The notes under the pieces were generated by a model. That model was given only the letters and a program-made list of their open reading frames with translations, had not been told where the DNA came from and made no database searches. Position numbers and translations under genes: made by a program. From Lautropia sp. (GTDB lineage Bacteria; Pseudomonadota; Gammaproteobacteria; Burkholderiales; Burkholderiaceae_E), in the NCBI GenBank assembly GCA_030532425.1, contig JAUNLD010000023.1:1-39750 (forward strand): 39,750 nucleotides of DNA, written 5' to 3'. Below are positions 1 through 7,096 of this stretch, in pieces. Within the stretch, counting starts at the first letter, position 1. Every line of letters starts with the position of its first letter.

Positions 1-240
1 ACGACATCATCCCCCGACGCCACGCCCGGCGCTGAGATCTGGCACCTGGACAGCACCGTCACCTACAGCGGCATGGATGCGGACATCCAGCAGATTCGTG
101 AGCGCCTGTTGCAGGGCGAGGTGCCGTCAAACCGGATGCCGGAAAGTGACGATCAGCCCTCCCACTCGACGAGATCACACGATGCCGGACGAGCCGTCAC
201 TCCCCTGAGCCAGGCCCTGAAGCTTGCCAGCGGCGGATAG
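1..240 (+). CDS. C-terminal end of an unidentified protein (partial)
   Basis: An open frame runs in from the left edge and stops with TAG at 238-240, giving about 79 residues with the G/C-rich third positions typical of this genome. It opens with a short acidic/aromatic stretch (EIWHLDSTVTYSG) and a helix-like segment (DADIQQIRERLLQG). The tail is Ser/Pro-rich and looks disordered. I do not recognise the family. Its last about 88 bases overlap the 3' end of the convergent LysR gene, which is unusual and could mean that the true end is distorted. The codon bias supports a real gene tail, but no function can be given. Confidence 0.45.
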   Translation, partial: TTSSPDATPGAEIWHLDSTVTYSGMDADIQQIRERLLQGEVPSNRMPESDDQPSHSTRSHDAGRAVTPLSQALKLASGG

Positions 241-1076
241 CTGCCCCGCCCGGCCGGCCAGGCCAGGTAATAGCTGCCGGTGCTGCGCAGCGGCGCGTCC
301 AGCGCCAGCACCAGGTCGCCACGGTCCAGCTCCTGCCTGCACAGGAAGGCAGGCAGCAGGGCCACGCCCAGGCCCGACATCGCCGCCTGCATGGCCACCG
401 AAAACTGATCGAACAGCATGCCGCGCACGTTCTCGGCTGTCACATGGTGCTCGGCAAACCAGCGCTCCCACGCGTCGGGGCGCGACACCAGATGCAGCAG
501 GGGCACCTGCAACAGATCGTCGGGCACCTGGATGCGGTGCTGCGCCCTGAAGGTCGGGCTGCACGCAGGCACCACCGTTTCGGGCATCAGGAAATCCAGC
601 TCGGCGCCCCGCCAGTCGGGCAGGCCAAAGTGGATGGCGGCATCGATCGGCTCGGCCCGAAAATCCACCGGCGTCAACCGCGTGACCAGGCTGATGCTGA
701 CGCCCGGATGCCGGCCCAGAAAATCGGGCAGCCGCGGCGCCAGCCAGCGGGCACCAAAGGTCGGCAGGATCGCCAGGCGCAGCGTTCCTTCACCGGGGTG
801 TGCCCGAAAACCCAGCGTGGCGCTGGCAAGCCGCTGCAACGCCTGTCGAACCTCGCGCGCATAGATCTCGCCGGCGGCAGTCAGCCGCACGGTCTGGCGA
901 TCACGCACAAACAGCTCGCCGCCCAGCAGCTCTTCCAGCGCCCGCACCTGCCGGCTGACGGCACTCTGCGTCAGATTCAGCTCCTGCGCAGCAGCCGTGA
1001 AGCTCAGCAGGCGTGCACTGGCCTCGAAGGCCCGCAATACCTGCATCGGCGGCAGGAAACGGCGAGGGAAGTTCAT
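153..1076 (-). CDS. LysR-family transcriptional regulator, GcvA-like
   Basis: This is a 307-residue LysR-type DNA-binding regulator of normal family length. The winged helix-turn-helix occupies about residues 10-70, with the typical core LRAFEASARLLSFTAAAQEL followed by TQSAVSRQVRALE. A periplasmic-binding-like effector domain of the GcvA/AmpR type follows. The ATG at 1076 has a GGAG-type ribosome site about 9 bases upstream. The gene is divergent from the pipecolate/2-oxoadipate operon starting at 1604, the classic arrangement for a LysR regulator of its neighbour. By inference it responds to a lysine-pathway intermediate. A perfect 19-bp palindrome at 1234-1252 is a candidate binding site. 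The family call is secure; the inducer is unknown. Confidence 0.9.
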   Translation of the reverse strand: MNFPRRFLPPMQVLRAFEASARLLSFTAAAQELNLTQSAVSRQVRALEELLGGELFVRDRQTVRLTAAGEIYAREVRQALQRLASATLGFRAHPGEGTLRLAILPTFGARWLAPRLPDFLGRHPGVSISLVTRLTPVDFRAEPIDAAIHFGLPDWRGAELDFLMPETVVPACSPTFRAQHRIQVPDDLLQVPLLHLVSRPDAWERWFAEHHVTAENVRGMLFDQFSVAMQAAMSGLGVALLPAFLCRQELDRGDLVLALDAPLRSTGSYYLAWPAGRGSYPPLASFRAWLRGVTARPASCDLVEWEG

Positions 1077-1194
1077 CGACAGACTCCGTGGCTCTACAGA
1101 TCACGGCTGGCATGCGACGGAGCAGAAACGCATCATCCACACATGGATGTCCGGACTTCGGCATCCCGGCCAAGGCCCCGCACCAGCACCTACA

Positions 1195-1221
1195 CCAGAC
1201 CCAGACCCAGACCCAGACCCA
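1195..1221. repeat. Tandem hexamer (CCAGAC) x4.5
   Basis: Four perfect CCAGAC units and a half unit (CCA) lie head to tail, 13 bases before the palindrome. The tract is non-coding. A change of one unit would alter spacing between upstream and downstream promoter elements by 6 bp. Confidence 0.85.
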
Positions 1222-1233
1222 ATTTTAGCCCAC

Positions 1234-1252
1234 TCATTCCACCATGGAATGA
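1234..1252. promoter_or_regulatory. Palindrome, candidate LysR operator
   Basis: TCATTCC at 1234-1240 and GGAATGA at 1246-1252 are perfect inverted arms separated by ACCAT. The position between a LysR gene and its divergent operon fits an activator/autorepressor site. The assignment is by position and symmetry only. Confidence 0.45.
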
Positions 1253-1603
1253 CCTCGTTCTGAATCGTCGCCACACCCCGGCCCCGCTGCTGCTACAGTT
1301 GCAGCAAAGGCAGCCACCGCCTTGCGGTGCAAACCCCCTTCAGAAGCAGCGCATCAGGGTTTTTACTGACTAGGGCGGAGCACTGGCATCCGGTCATCGC
1401 CGGGTAGCGCAAGCATCCCCCTGAACAGGAGACATTCCCAAACGGACTGATACCCCCTGTCCTTGCACGGCCGGCATCACCCGGCCTGCGGTCAGGGCAT
1501 GCGCCCCCACACCATCCGGCCAGCTCCATCGTGCAGCCGAGCATGGCCGGGCTGCCGCCCCCAGCCCGCACGTTTTCATCCCACCTCGATCACGCCTCTT
1601 GCC

Positions 1604-2989
1604 ATGAATACCTCCACGATGGTTTGCCCCGACGAGATCCGCACCCGTTTCTCCAGCGCCATGTCGACGATGTACCGCACCGAAGTCCCGCAATACGGCA
1701 CGCTGCTGGAGCTGGTGGCCGACATCAACGCGGCCTACCTGAAGGCTCACCCCGAGGTGGAACAGGCACTGCGCGACACTGACGAGCTGGCGCGCCTGGA
1801 TGTCGAGCGGCACGGCGCCATCCGTCTGGGCCTGCCGCGCGAACTGGCCAATGCCCGCCGGGTCTTTGCCGTGATGGGCATGCACCCGGTCGGTTATTAC
1901 GATCTGTCGGTGGCCGGCGTGCCGGTGCATTCCACCGCCTTCCGGCCGGTGGACGACGAGTCGCTGCGCCGCAATCCCTTCCGTGTCTTCACGTCGCTGC
2001 TGCGGCTGGAGCTGATCGCAGACGAGGCGCTGCGCGCGCAGGCTGCGCAGATCCTGGAAAAGCGCGAGATCTTCACGCCCCGTGCGCTGGCGCTGGTGCA
2101 GGTGTGCGAACAGCAGGGCGGGCTGACCAGCGCCCAGGCCGATGAATTCGTGGCCGAAGTGCTGGAAACCTTCCGCTGGCACAGCGATGCCACCGTCGAT
2201 GCCGACACCTACCAGCGCCTGCATGATGCGCACCGGCTGATTGCCGATGTCGTCAGCTTCAAGGGGCCACACATCAACCACCTGACCCCCCGCACGCTCG
2301 ACATCGACGCGGTGCAGGCCGAGATGCCCCGCCGTGGCATCGCCGCCAAGGATGTCGTCGAAGGTCCGCCCACCCGCCAGTACCCGATCCTGTTGCGCCA
2401 GACCAGCTTCAAGGCGCTGGAAGAACCGGTGCGCTTCGTTGGCGAGCAGCAGAGCGGCACACACACCGCCCGCTTTGGCGAGATCGAGCAGCGCGGGATG
2501 GCACTGACGCGCAAGGGCCGCAGCCTCTACGACCAGCTGCTGGCCAAGGTGCGCGAGATCGGCAAGGTCGGCAATTCCAGTCCCGATTACGAAGAGCGTC
2601 TGCGCGCCGTGTTCGTCGATTTTCCGGATGATCCGGATGAAATCCGCCGTCAGCAGCTGGCCTACTTCCGCTATCGGGTCAGGGATGAGGCCGCCCTGAG
2701 GCAGGCAGCGCAAGGCGGTCAGCCCTGGGATGTCGAGCAGCTGATCGCCGCAGGTGCCATCGCCGCCCACCCGATCGTCTACGAAGACTTCCTGCCCGTC
2801 AGCGCTGCCGGCATCTTCCAGTCGAATCTGGGCGGCACCGAACAGAAAAGCTATGCCGCCAATGCGGCGCAGGCCGCCTTCGAGGAGGCGCTGCAAGCCC
2901 GCGTGCAGGACGAGATCGCCCTCTACGCCAAGGCCGAAGCCGATTCACTGGCGGCCGTGCAGGCAGCCTTCCGGCAGCACGCACCATGA
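1604..2989 (+). CDS. hglS: 2-oxoadipate dioxygenase/decarboxylase (HglS, DUF1338 family)
   Basis: The 461-residue product belongs to the DUF1338/HglS family. These non-heme iron enzymes convert 2-oxoadipate with O2 to D-2-hydroxyglutarate and CO2 in bacterial lysine breakdown. Visible hallmarks are ERHGAIRLG with His70 and Arg74, GPHINHLTPR with His226, and the acidic metal-ligand motif FGEIEQRG at residues 291-298. The His positions coincide with the iron ligands I recall for Pseudomonas putida HglS (H70, H226). Start choice: the frame is open further upstream, but the first ATG giving the family's usual N-terminus is at 1604; the ribosome site is weak. It is the first gene of a four-gene operon and overlaps the next by 4 bases (ATGA). 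It catalyses the last step of the local pathway. The family is clear; the substrate is supported by the neighbours. Confidence 0.9.
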   Translation: MNTSTMVCPDEIRTRFSSAMSTMYRTEVPQYGTLLELVADINAAYLKAHPEVEQALRDTDELARLDVERHGAIRLGLPRELANARRVFAVMGMHPVGYYDLSVAGVPVHSTAFRPVDDESLRRNPFRVFTSLLRLELIADEALRAQAAQILEKREIFTPRALALVQVCEQQGGLTSAQADEFVAEVLETFRWHSDATVDADTYQRLHDAHRLIADVVSFKGPHINHLTPRTLDIDAVQAEMPRRGIAAKDVVEGPPTRQYPILLRQTSFKALEEPVRFVGEQQSGTHTARFGEIEQRGMALTRKGRSLYDQLLAKVREIGKVGNSSPDYEERLRAVFVDFPDDPDEIRRQQLAYFRYRVRDEAALRQAAQGGQPWDVEQLIAAGAIAAHPIVYEDFLPVSAAGIFQSNLGGTEQKSYAANAAQAAFEEALQARVQDEIALYAKAEADSLAAVQAAFRQHAP

Positions 2990-4269
2990 AAGGCGATCCG
3001 CGCAGTCACGGCCTGTGGGAAGCCAGCGCCCCACCTGCCCCGGAGGCGCCCCCCCTGCGCGGCACACATCAGGTCGATGTGGCCATCGTCGGTGCCGGCT
3101 ATACCGGCCTGTCGGCTGCCCTGCATCTGGCCGAAGGCGGCGCACGGGTGGCCGTGCTCGAAGCCGAGGACATCGGCTTTGGCGGGTCAGGCCGCAATGT
3201 CGGCCTGGTCAACGCCGGCCTGTGGGTCAAGCCCGCAGCGCTGCCGGCACTGCTGGGGCCGGTCCATGGGCCGCGTCTGCTCGATCTGCTGGGCAACGGG
3301 CCGTCGCTCGTCTGGCAGCTGGTGGCCCGCCACGCCATCGACTGTCAGGCCGTGCACAACGGCACCCTGCACTGTGCGGCCGATGCCGCCGGGCTGGCCG
3401 ATCTGCGTCAGCGTCACCAGCAATGGCTGGCGCAGGGCGCGCCGGTCGAGCTGCTCGACGCCGAGGCCACGGCACGCGCCGTGGGCACCCGCGCCTATCT
3501 GGGCAGCCTGCTCGACCGCCGTGCCGGCACCATCCAGCCACTGGCCTATGCCCGCGGCCTGGCCCGCGCCGCCCTGCAGGCCGGTGCCCGGCTGCATGCC
3601 GGCAGCCGTGTGCTGCATGCCGATGACCGCAACGGCCACTGGCGCCTACAAACCCCCAGCGGTACCGTGCAGGCCGATTGGGTGATCGTGGCCAGCAACG
3701 CCTACACCAGCAATCTCTGGCCGGTGCTGCAATCGCAACTGGTTCGCCTGCCCTACTTCAACATGGCCACCCGGCCGCTGCCCGCAGCCCTGCAACGCCA
3801 GATCCTGCCCAACCGCGAAGGCGCCTGGGACACGCGCAAGATCCTCACCTCCTTCCGCTACGACCAGGACGGCCGGCTGGTATTCGGCAGCATCGGCGCC
3901 CTGCGTGGGCCCGGTGCCTGTGTGCACCGCGACTGGTGCCGGCGGACGATGTGCCGGCTCTTTCCCGAGCTGGCCGGCTTCGCATTCGAGCATGTCTGGT
4001 ATGGGCAGATCGGCACCACCGACGATGCCGTGCCCCGCTTCCAGCAACTGGGGCGCCACGTCATCGCCTTCAGCGGCTATAACGGTCGCGGCATCTCGCC
4101 AGGCACCGTCTTTGGCCGCGAAGCCGCCCGCCTGATCCTGGGCCAGATCGCGCTCGACGAGCTTCCGCTACCCGTCAGCCAGCCCCAGGCCGCCGCCCTC
4201 AAACCGATGCGTGAAGCCGCCTACGAATATGGCGCGGTGGCGGCCCACGCCACCGCCGAACGTCTCTGA
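2986..4269 (+). CDS. amaA: FAD-dependent amine oxidase, likely L-pipecolate oxidase (AmaA-like)
   Basis: This 427-residue flavoprotein is of the DAO family. The Rossmann FAD-binding motif VAIVGAGYTGLS lies at about residues 32-43, followed by a Glu ending the second strand (AVLEAEDIG) and the typical GGSGRNVGLVNAG segment. A C-terminal FSGYNGRGISPGT motif closes the flavin site. Members of this type oxidise cyclic or secondary amines. Beside hglS, a PLP aminotransferase and an ALDH7-like dehydrogenase, the best reading is L-pipecolate to delta1-piperideine-6-carboxylate, as for AmaA of P. putida. The start codon overlaps the hglS stop, which suggests translational coupling. An alternative is a gamma-glutamylputrescine- or glycine-type oxidase; the neighbours argue against that. 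The symbol rests on context. Confidence 0.78.
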   Translation: MKGDPRSHGLWEASAPPAPEAPPLRGTHQVDVAIVGAGYTGLSAALHLAEGGARVAVLEAEDIGFGGSGRNVGLVNAGLWVKPAALPALLGPVHGPRLLDLLGNGPSLVWQLVARHAIDCQAVHNGTLHCAADAAGLADLRQRHQQWLAQGAPVELLDAEATARAVGTRAYLGSLLDRRAGTIQPLAYARGLARAALQAGARLHAGSRVLHADDRNGHWRLQTPSGTVQADWVIVASNAYTSNLWPVLQSQLVRLPYFNMATRPLPAALQRQILPNREGAWDTRKILTSFRYDQDGRLVFGSIGALRGPGACVHRDWCRRTMCRLFPELAGFAFEHVWYGQIGTTDDAVPRFQQLGRHVIAFSGYNGRGISPGTVFGREAARLILGQIALDELPLPVSQPQAAALKPMREAAYEYGAVAAHATAERL

Positions 4270-4290
4270 CCCGCCCCCGCCGATTGCCTC

Positions 4291-5496
4291 ATGGACACTG
4301 CCTTCTTTGCCACCGCCTTTCAGAACCCGGCCGGCTCGCCCATCCGCGAACTGTTTCCCTACCTGAGCCAACCCGGCATGATCTCGCTGGCCGGCGGCTA
4401 TCCCTCGCCTTCGCTCTTCGATCTGGAGGGATTGCAGGAAGCTGCCCGCAGCGCCGTCTCGGCACGGGAGCATTTTCAGTATGGTGCCACCGAAGGGCCA
4501 CTGCCGCTGCGCGAAGAGCTGGCCGGACTGTGCGCCTTCCGTTCCATCCGTGTCGAACCGGCGCAGCTCATGGTCACGACCGGCTCGCAACAGGCATTCG
4601 ACCTTCTGGTACGCACCCTCATCAACCCGGGCGACACCGTGCTGGTCGAATCTCCCTGCTATCCGGCCACGCTGCAAGCCCTGCGTCTGGCACACGCGCA
4701 GATCATCGAAATCCCCACCGATGCCGACGGCATCCAGACAGAAGCGCTTGAACAGTTCCTGTCCGGGCTGGCGCCCGCGCAGAAGCCCAGGCTTCTTTAT
4801 ACGGTACCGAATTTTTCAAATCCCGGCGGCACGGTGCTGTCACTGCCGCGCCGCCAGCAGCTGATCGAGCTTGCCCTGCGCCACGGCTTCTTCATCGTCG
4901 AAGACGACCCCTATGGCGACCTCAACTTCAGCGACCAGCACATTCCGACACTCCATGGCATTGCCCAGGACAGCGATGACGACAATCCCGTCATCTACCT
5001 TTCCAGCCTGTCCAAGACCGTGGCGCCGGCGCTGCGCACCGGCTGGCTGATCGGCCCACAGGCGCTGCTGCGCCGCTGTGCCATCGCCAAGCAGACCGCC
5101 GACCTGTGCTCGTCACCGATCACCCAGCTGATCGCCTGCGCGTATCTGCAATCCGGTCGCTATGGCGACACCGTCCTTCATGCACGCCAGGCCTATCACG
5201 CCCGGTTGCGCAGTCTGATCGATGCCCTTCGCAAGCATCTCGGCGGGCAGGCCAGCTTCGTCGAACCCCAGGGCGGCCTGTTCCTGTGGCTGCGCCTGGC
5301 CGACCATATCGACACCGCTGCCCTGTTTCAGGCCGCCGTCGCGCACAACGTGATTTACGTGCCCGGCAAGGCCTTCTATGCGCACCACCCAGATCAGCAA
5401 TGCCTGCGCCTGTCTTTTGCAGCCCCCTCCGAAGACGAGGTGGCCACCGGCATTGCCCGCCTGCAGGCTGCGCTTGCGCAGATCTCTGCATCCTGA
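4291..5496 (+). CDS. PLP-dependent aminotransferase, likely 2-aminoadipate transaminase (LysN-like)
   Basis: The 401-residue product is a class I/II fold-I aminotransferase of the LysN/MocR-catalytic type. Motifs in order are FQYGATEGPLPLRE (about residues 62-75), the Asn/Pro motif TVPNFSNPGG (171-180), the cofactor Asp in DDPYGDL (205-211), and the Schiff-base lysine Lys242 in YLSSLSKTVAPALRTGW. No N-terminal GntR domain is present, so it is an enzyme rather than a MocR regulator. It begins 21 bases after the oxidase. In this operon it would convert 2-aminoadipate to 2-oxoadipate, feeding HglS. Related enzymes also take kynurenine or branched/aromatic substrates, so the substrate is inferred from context. 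Confidence 0.85.
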   Translation: MDTAFFATAFQNPAGSPIRELFPYLSQPGMISLAGGYPSPSLFDLEGLQEAARSAVSAREHFQYGATEGPLPLREELAGLCAFRSIRVEPAQLMVTTGSQQAFDLLVRTLINPGDTVLVESPCYPATLQALRLAHAQIIEIPTDADGIQTEALEQFLSGLAPAQKPRLLYTVPNFSNPGGTVLSLPRRQQLIELALRHGFFIVEDDPYGDLNFSDQHIPTLHGIAQDSDDDNPVIYLSSLSKTVAPALRTGWLIGPQALLRRCAIAKQTADLCSSPITQLIACAYLQSGRYGDTVLHARQAYHARLRSLIDALRKHLGGQASFVEPQGGLFLWLRLADHIDTAALFQAAVAHNVIYVPGKAFYAHHPDQQCLRLSFAAPSEDEVATGIARLQAALAQISAS

Positions 5497-5525
5497 ACAC
5501 CCCCCTTTCCTTCAAGAGACCTTTC

Positions 5526-7037
5526 ATGCCGACTCCAGCAGAAACCACCCGTACCATTCTGGACAAGCTGGGCGTGCCCGCCGCCCTTTACACCGGTGGC
5601 GCCCTGGCGGTGCACAGCCCCATCGACGGCGCGCAGATTGCCGCCGTCCCCACCCATACCCCCGAGCAGACACGCCAGCTGATCGACAACGCCCGCCAGG
5701 CCCACGAAGCCTGGCGCACCGTCCCTGCCCCGCAGCGTGGCGAACTGGTGCGCCTGCTGGGCGAAGAATTGCGCGCCGACAAGGAGGCCCTGGGACAGCT
5801 GGTATCACTCGAAGCCGGCAAGATCCTCACCGAAGGGCTGGGCGAAGTGCAGGAAATGATCGACATCTGCGACTTCGCCGTCGGCCTGTCGCGTCAGCTC
5901 TATGGCCTGACCATCGCCTCCGAGCGCCCCGGTCACCGGATGATGGAAACCTGGCATCCGCTGGGTGTGGTCGGCGTCATCACCGCCTTCAACTTCCCGG
6001 TGGCCGTCTGGGCCTGGAACACCGCGCTGGCCCTGGTGGCCGGCAACGCCGTGCTCTGGAAGCCTTCCGAGAAAACCCCGCTGACGGCCCTGGCCACACA
6101 GGCGCTGTTCGAGCGCGCCCTCAGGCGTTTTGCTTCGGCGCCTGCCAACCTCAACCAGCTGGTGATCGGCGACCGCCGTGTCGGTGAAATCCTGGTCGAC
6201 AGCCCGAAGGTGGACCTGATCTCGGCCACCGGCAGCACCCGCATGGGCCGCGAGGTGGCCCCTCGTGTGGCCCAGCGCTTTGGCCGCACGCTGCTGGAGC
6301 TGGGCGGCAACAACGCCGTCATCGTCACCCCCAGCGCCGACCTCGATCTGGCCCTGCGTGGCATCGCCTTTGCCGCTGCCGGCACCGCCGGCCAGCGCTG
6401 CACCACCACCCGCCGCCTGATCGTGCACAACAGCGTCAAGGCCGAGCTGGTGGCGCGCCTGAAGGCCGCCTACGAGAAGCTGCCCATCGGCAGCCCGCTC
6501 GATGCCGGCACGCTGGTGGGACCGCTGATCGACAAGGCCAGCTTCGAGGGCTACCAGAAGGCGCTGGCTGCGGCCCAGGCCGAAGGCGGTCAGCTGCTCA
6601 CGGGCGGGCAGCGTGTCGATGCCGACAAGGCACCCGATGCCTTCTATGTGCAGCCGGCCATCGTCGAGATGCCGGGCCAGACCGGCACCGTGCGCCACGA
6701 AACCTTTGCGCCAATCCTCTACGTGCTGGGTTATGAAGATTTCGAGGAAGCACTGGCGATGCAGAACGATGTGCCGCAGGGGCTGTCGTCGGCCATTTTC
6801 AGCACCGATGTCCGCGAGACCGAACGCTTCCTGGCGGCATCGGATTGCGGCATCGCCAACGTCAACATCGGCACCTCCGGCGCCGAGATCGGTGGAGCCT
6901 TTGGTGGCGAGAAGGAAACCGGCGGCGGGCGCGAATCCGGCTCCGACGCCTGGAAGGCCTACATGCGCCGCGCCACCAACACCATCAACTACTCGCGTGA
7001 ACTGCCACTGGCCCAGGGCGTCAAGTTCGACATCTGA
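5526..7037 (+). CDS. amaB: Aldehyde dehydrogenase, L-piperidine-6-carboxylate/2-aminoadipate semialdehyde type (AmaB, ALDH7-like)
   Basis: A 503-residue NAD-dependent aldehyde dehydrogenase. Visible features are ITAFNFPVAVWAWN (about 152-165), the nucleotide-site GSTRMG (236-241), catalytic Glu258 in LLELGGNNA and nucleophile Cys292 in GTAGQRCTTTRR. The LGGNNA and TAGQRCTT wording, and the GGAFGGEKETGGGRESGSDAW end, are those of the ALDH7/antiquitin group, which oxidises 2-aminoadipate semialdehyde (in equilibrium with piperideine-6-carboxylate) to 2-aminoadipate. The ATG at 5526 follows AAGAGA at a usable distance; a much longer open frame upstream overlaps the aminotransferase and is not the real start. 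Last gene of the operon. Confidence 0.87.
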   Translation: MPTPAETTRTILDKLGVPAALYTGGALAVHSPIDGAQIAAVPTHTPEQTRQLIDNARQAHEAWRTVPAPQRGELVRLLGEELRADKEALGQLVSLEAGKILTEGLGEVQEMIDICDFAVGLSRQLYGLTIASERPGHRMMETWHPLGVVGVITAFNFPVAVWAWNTALALVAGNAVLWKPSEKTPLTALATQALFERALRRFASAPANLNQLVIGDRRVGEILVDSPKVDLISATGSTRMGREVAPRVAQRFGRTLLELGGNNAVIVTPSADLDLALRGIAFAAAGTAGQRCTTTRRLIVHNSVKAELVARLKAAYEKLPIGSPLDAGTLVGPLIDKASFEGYQKALAAAQAEGGQLLTGGQRVDADKAPDAFYVQPAIVEMPGQTGTVRHETFAPILYVLGYEDFEEALAMQNDVPQGLSSAIFSTDVRETERFLAASDCGIANVNIGTSGAEIGGAFGGEKETGGGRESGSDAWKAYMRRATNTINYSRELPLAQGVKFDI

Positions 7038-7058
7038 AGTCCAGCAGGCACATGGCCA

Positions 7059-7089
7059 CGGCCCCCAGGGAACATCTCCTGCGGGGCCG
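7059..7089. terminator. Hairpin between convergent genes, candidate terminator
   Basis: CGGCCCC at 7059-7065 pairs with GGGGCCG at 7083-7089, and an inner CAGG/CCTG pair extends the stem past a one-base bulge. It lies in the 59-base gap between amaB and the convergent receptor gene. There is no U-tract, so it may be a weak or bidirectional structure. Confidence 0.35.
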
Positions 7090-7096
7090 GTACGCC

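Larger units (their letters stand above)
1077..1603. promoter_or_regulatory. Long divergent intergenic region between LysR gene and hglS operon
   Basis: These 527 bases hold no convincing gene. They contain a hexamer repeat (1195-1221) and a palindrome (1234-1252), described separately. They also contain two possible RNA hairpins in the hglS leader: AAACCC at 1331-1336 with GGGTTTTT at 1357-1364, and GGCCGG at 1469-1474 with CCGGCC at 1481-1486. If transcription starts near the palindrome, hglS would have a leader of some 300 bases. I could not match it to a known riboswitch. Confidence 0.5.

Noticed and set aside
1253-1603. Lysine or glycine riboswitch before hglS
   Set aside because: I could not find the conserved core of either class; only generic hairpins are visible.
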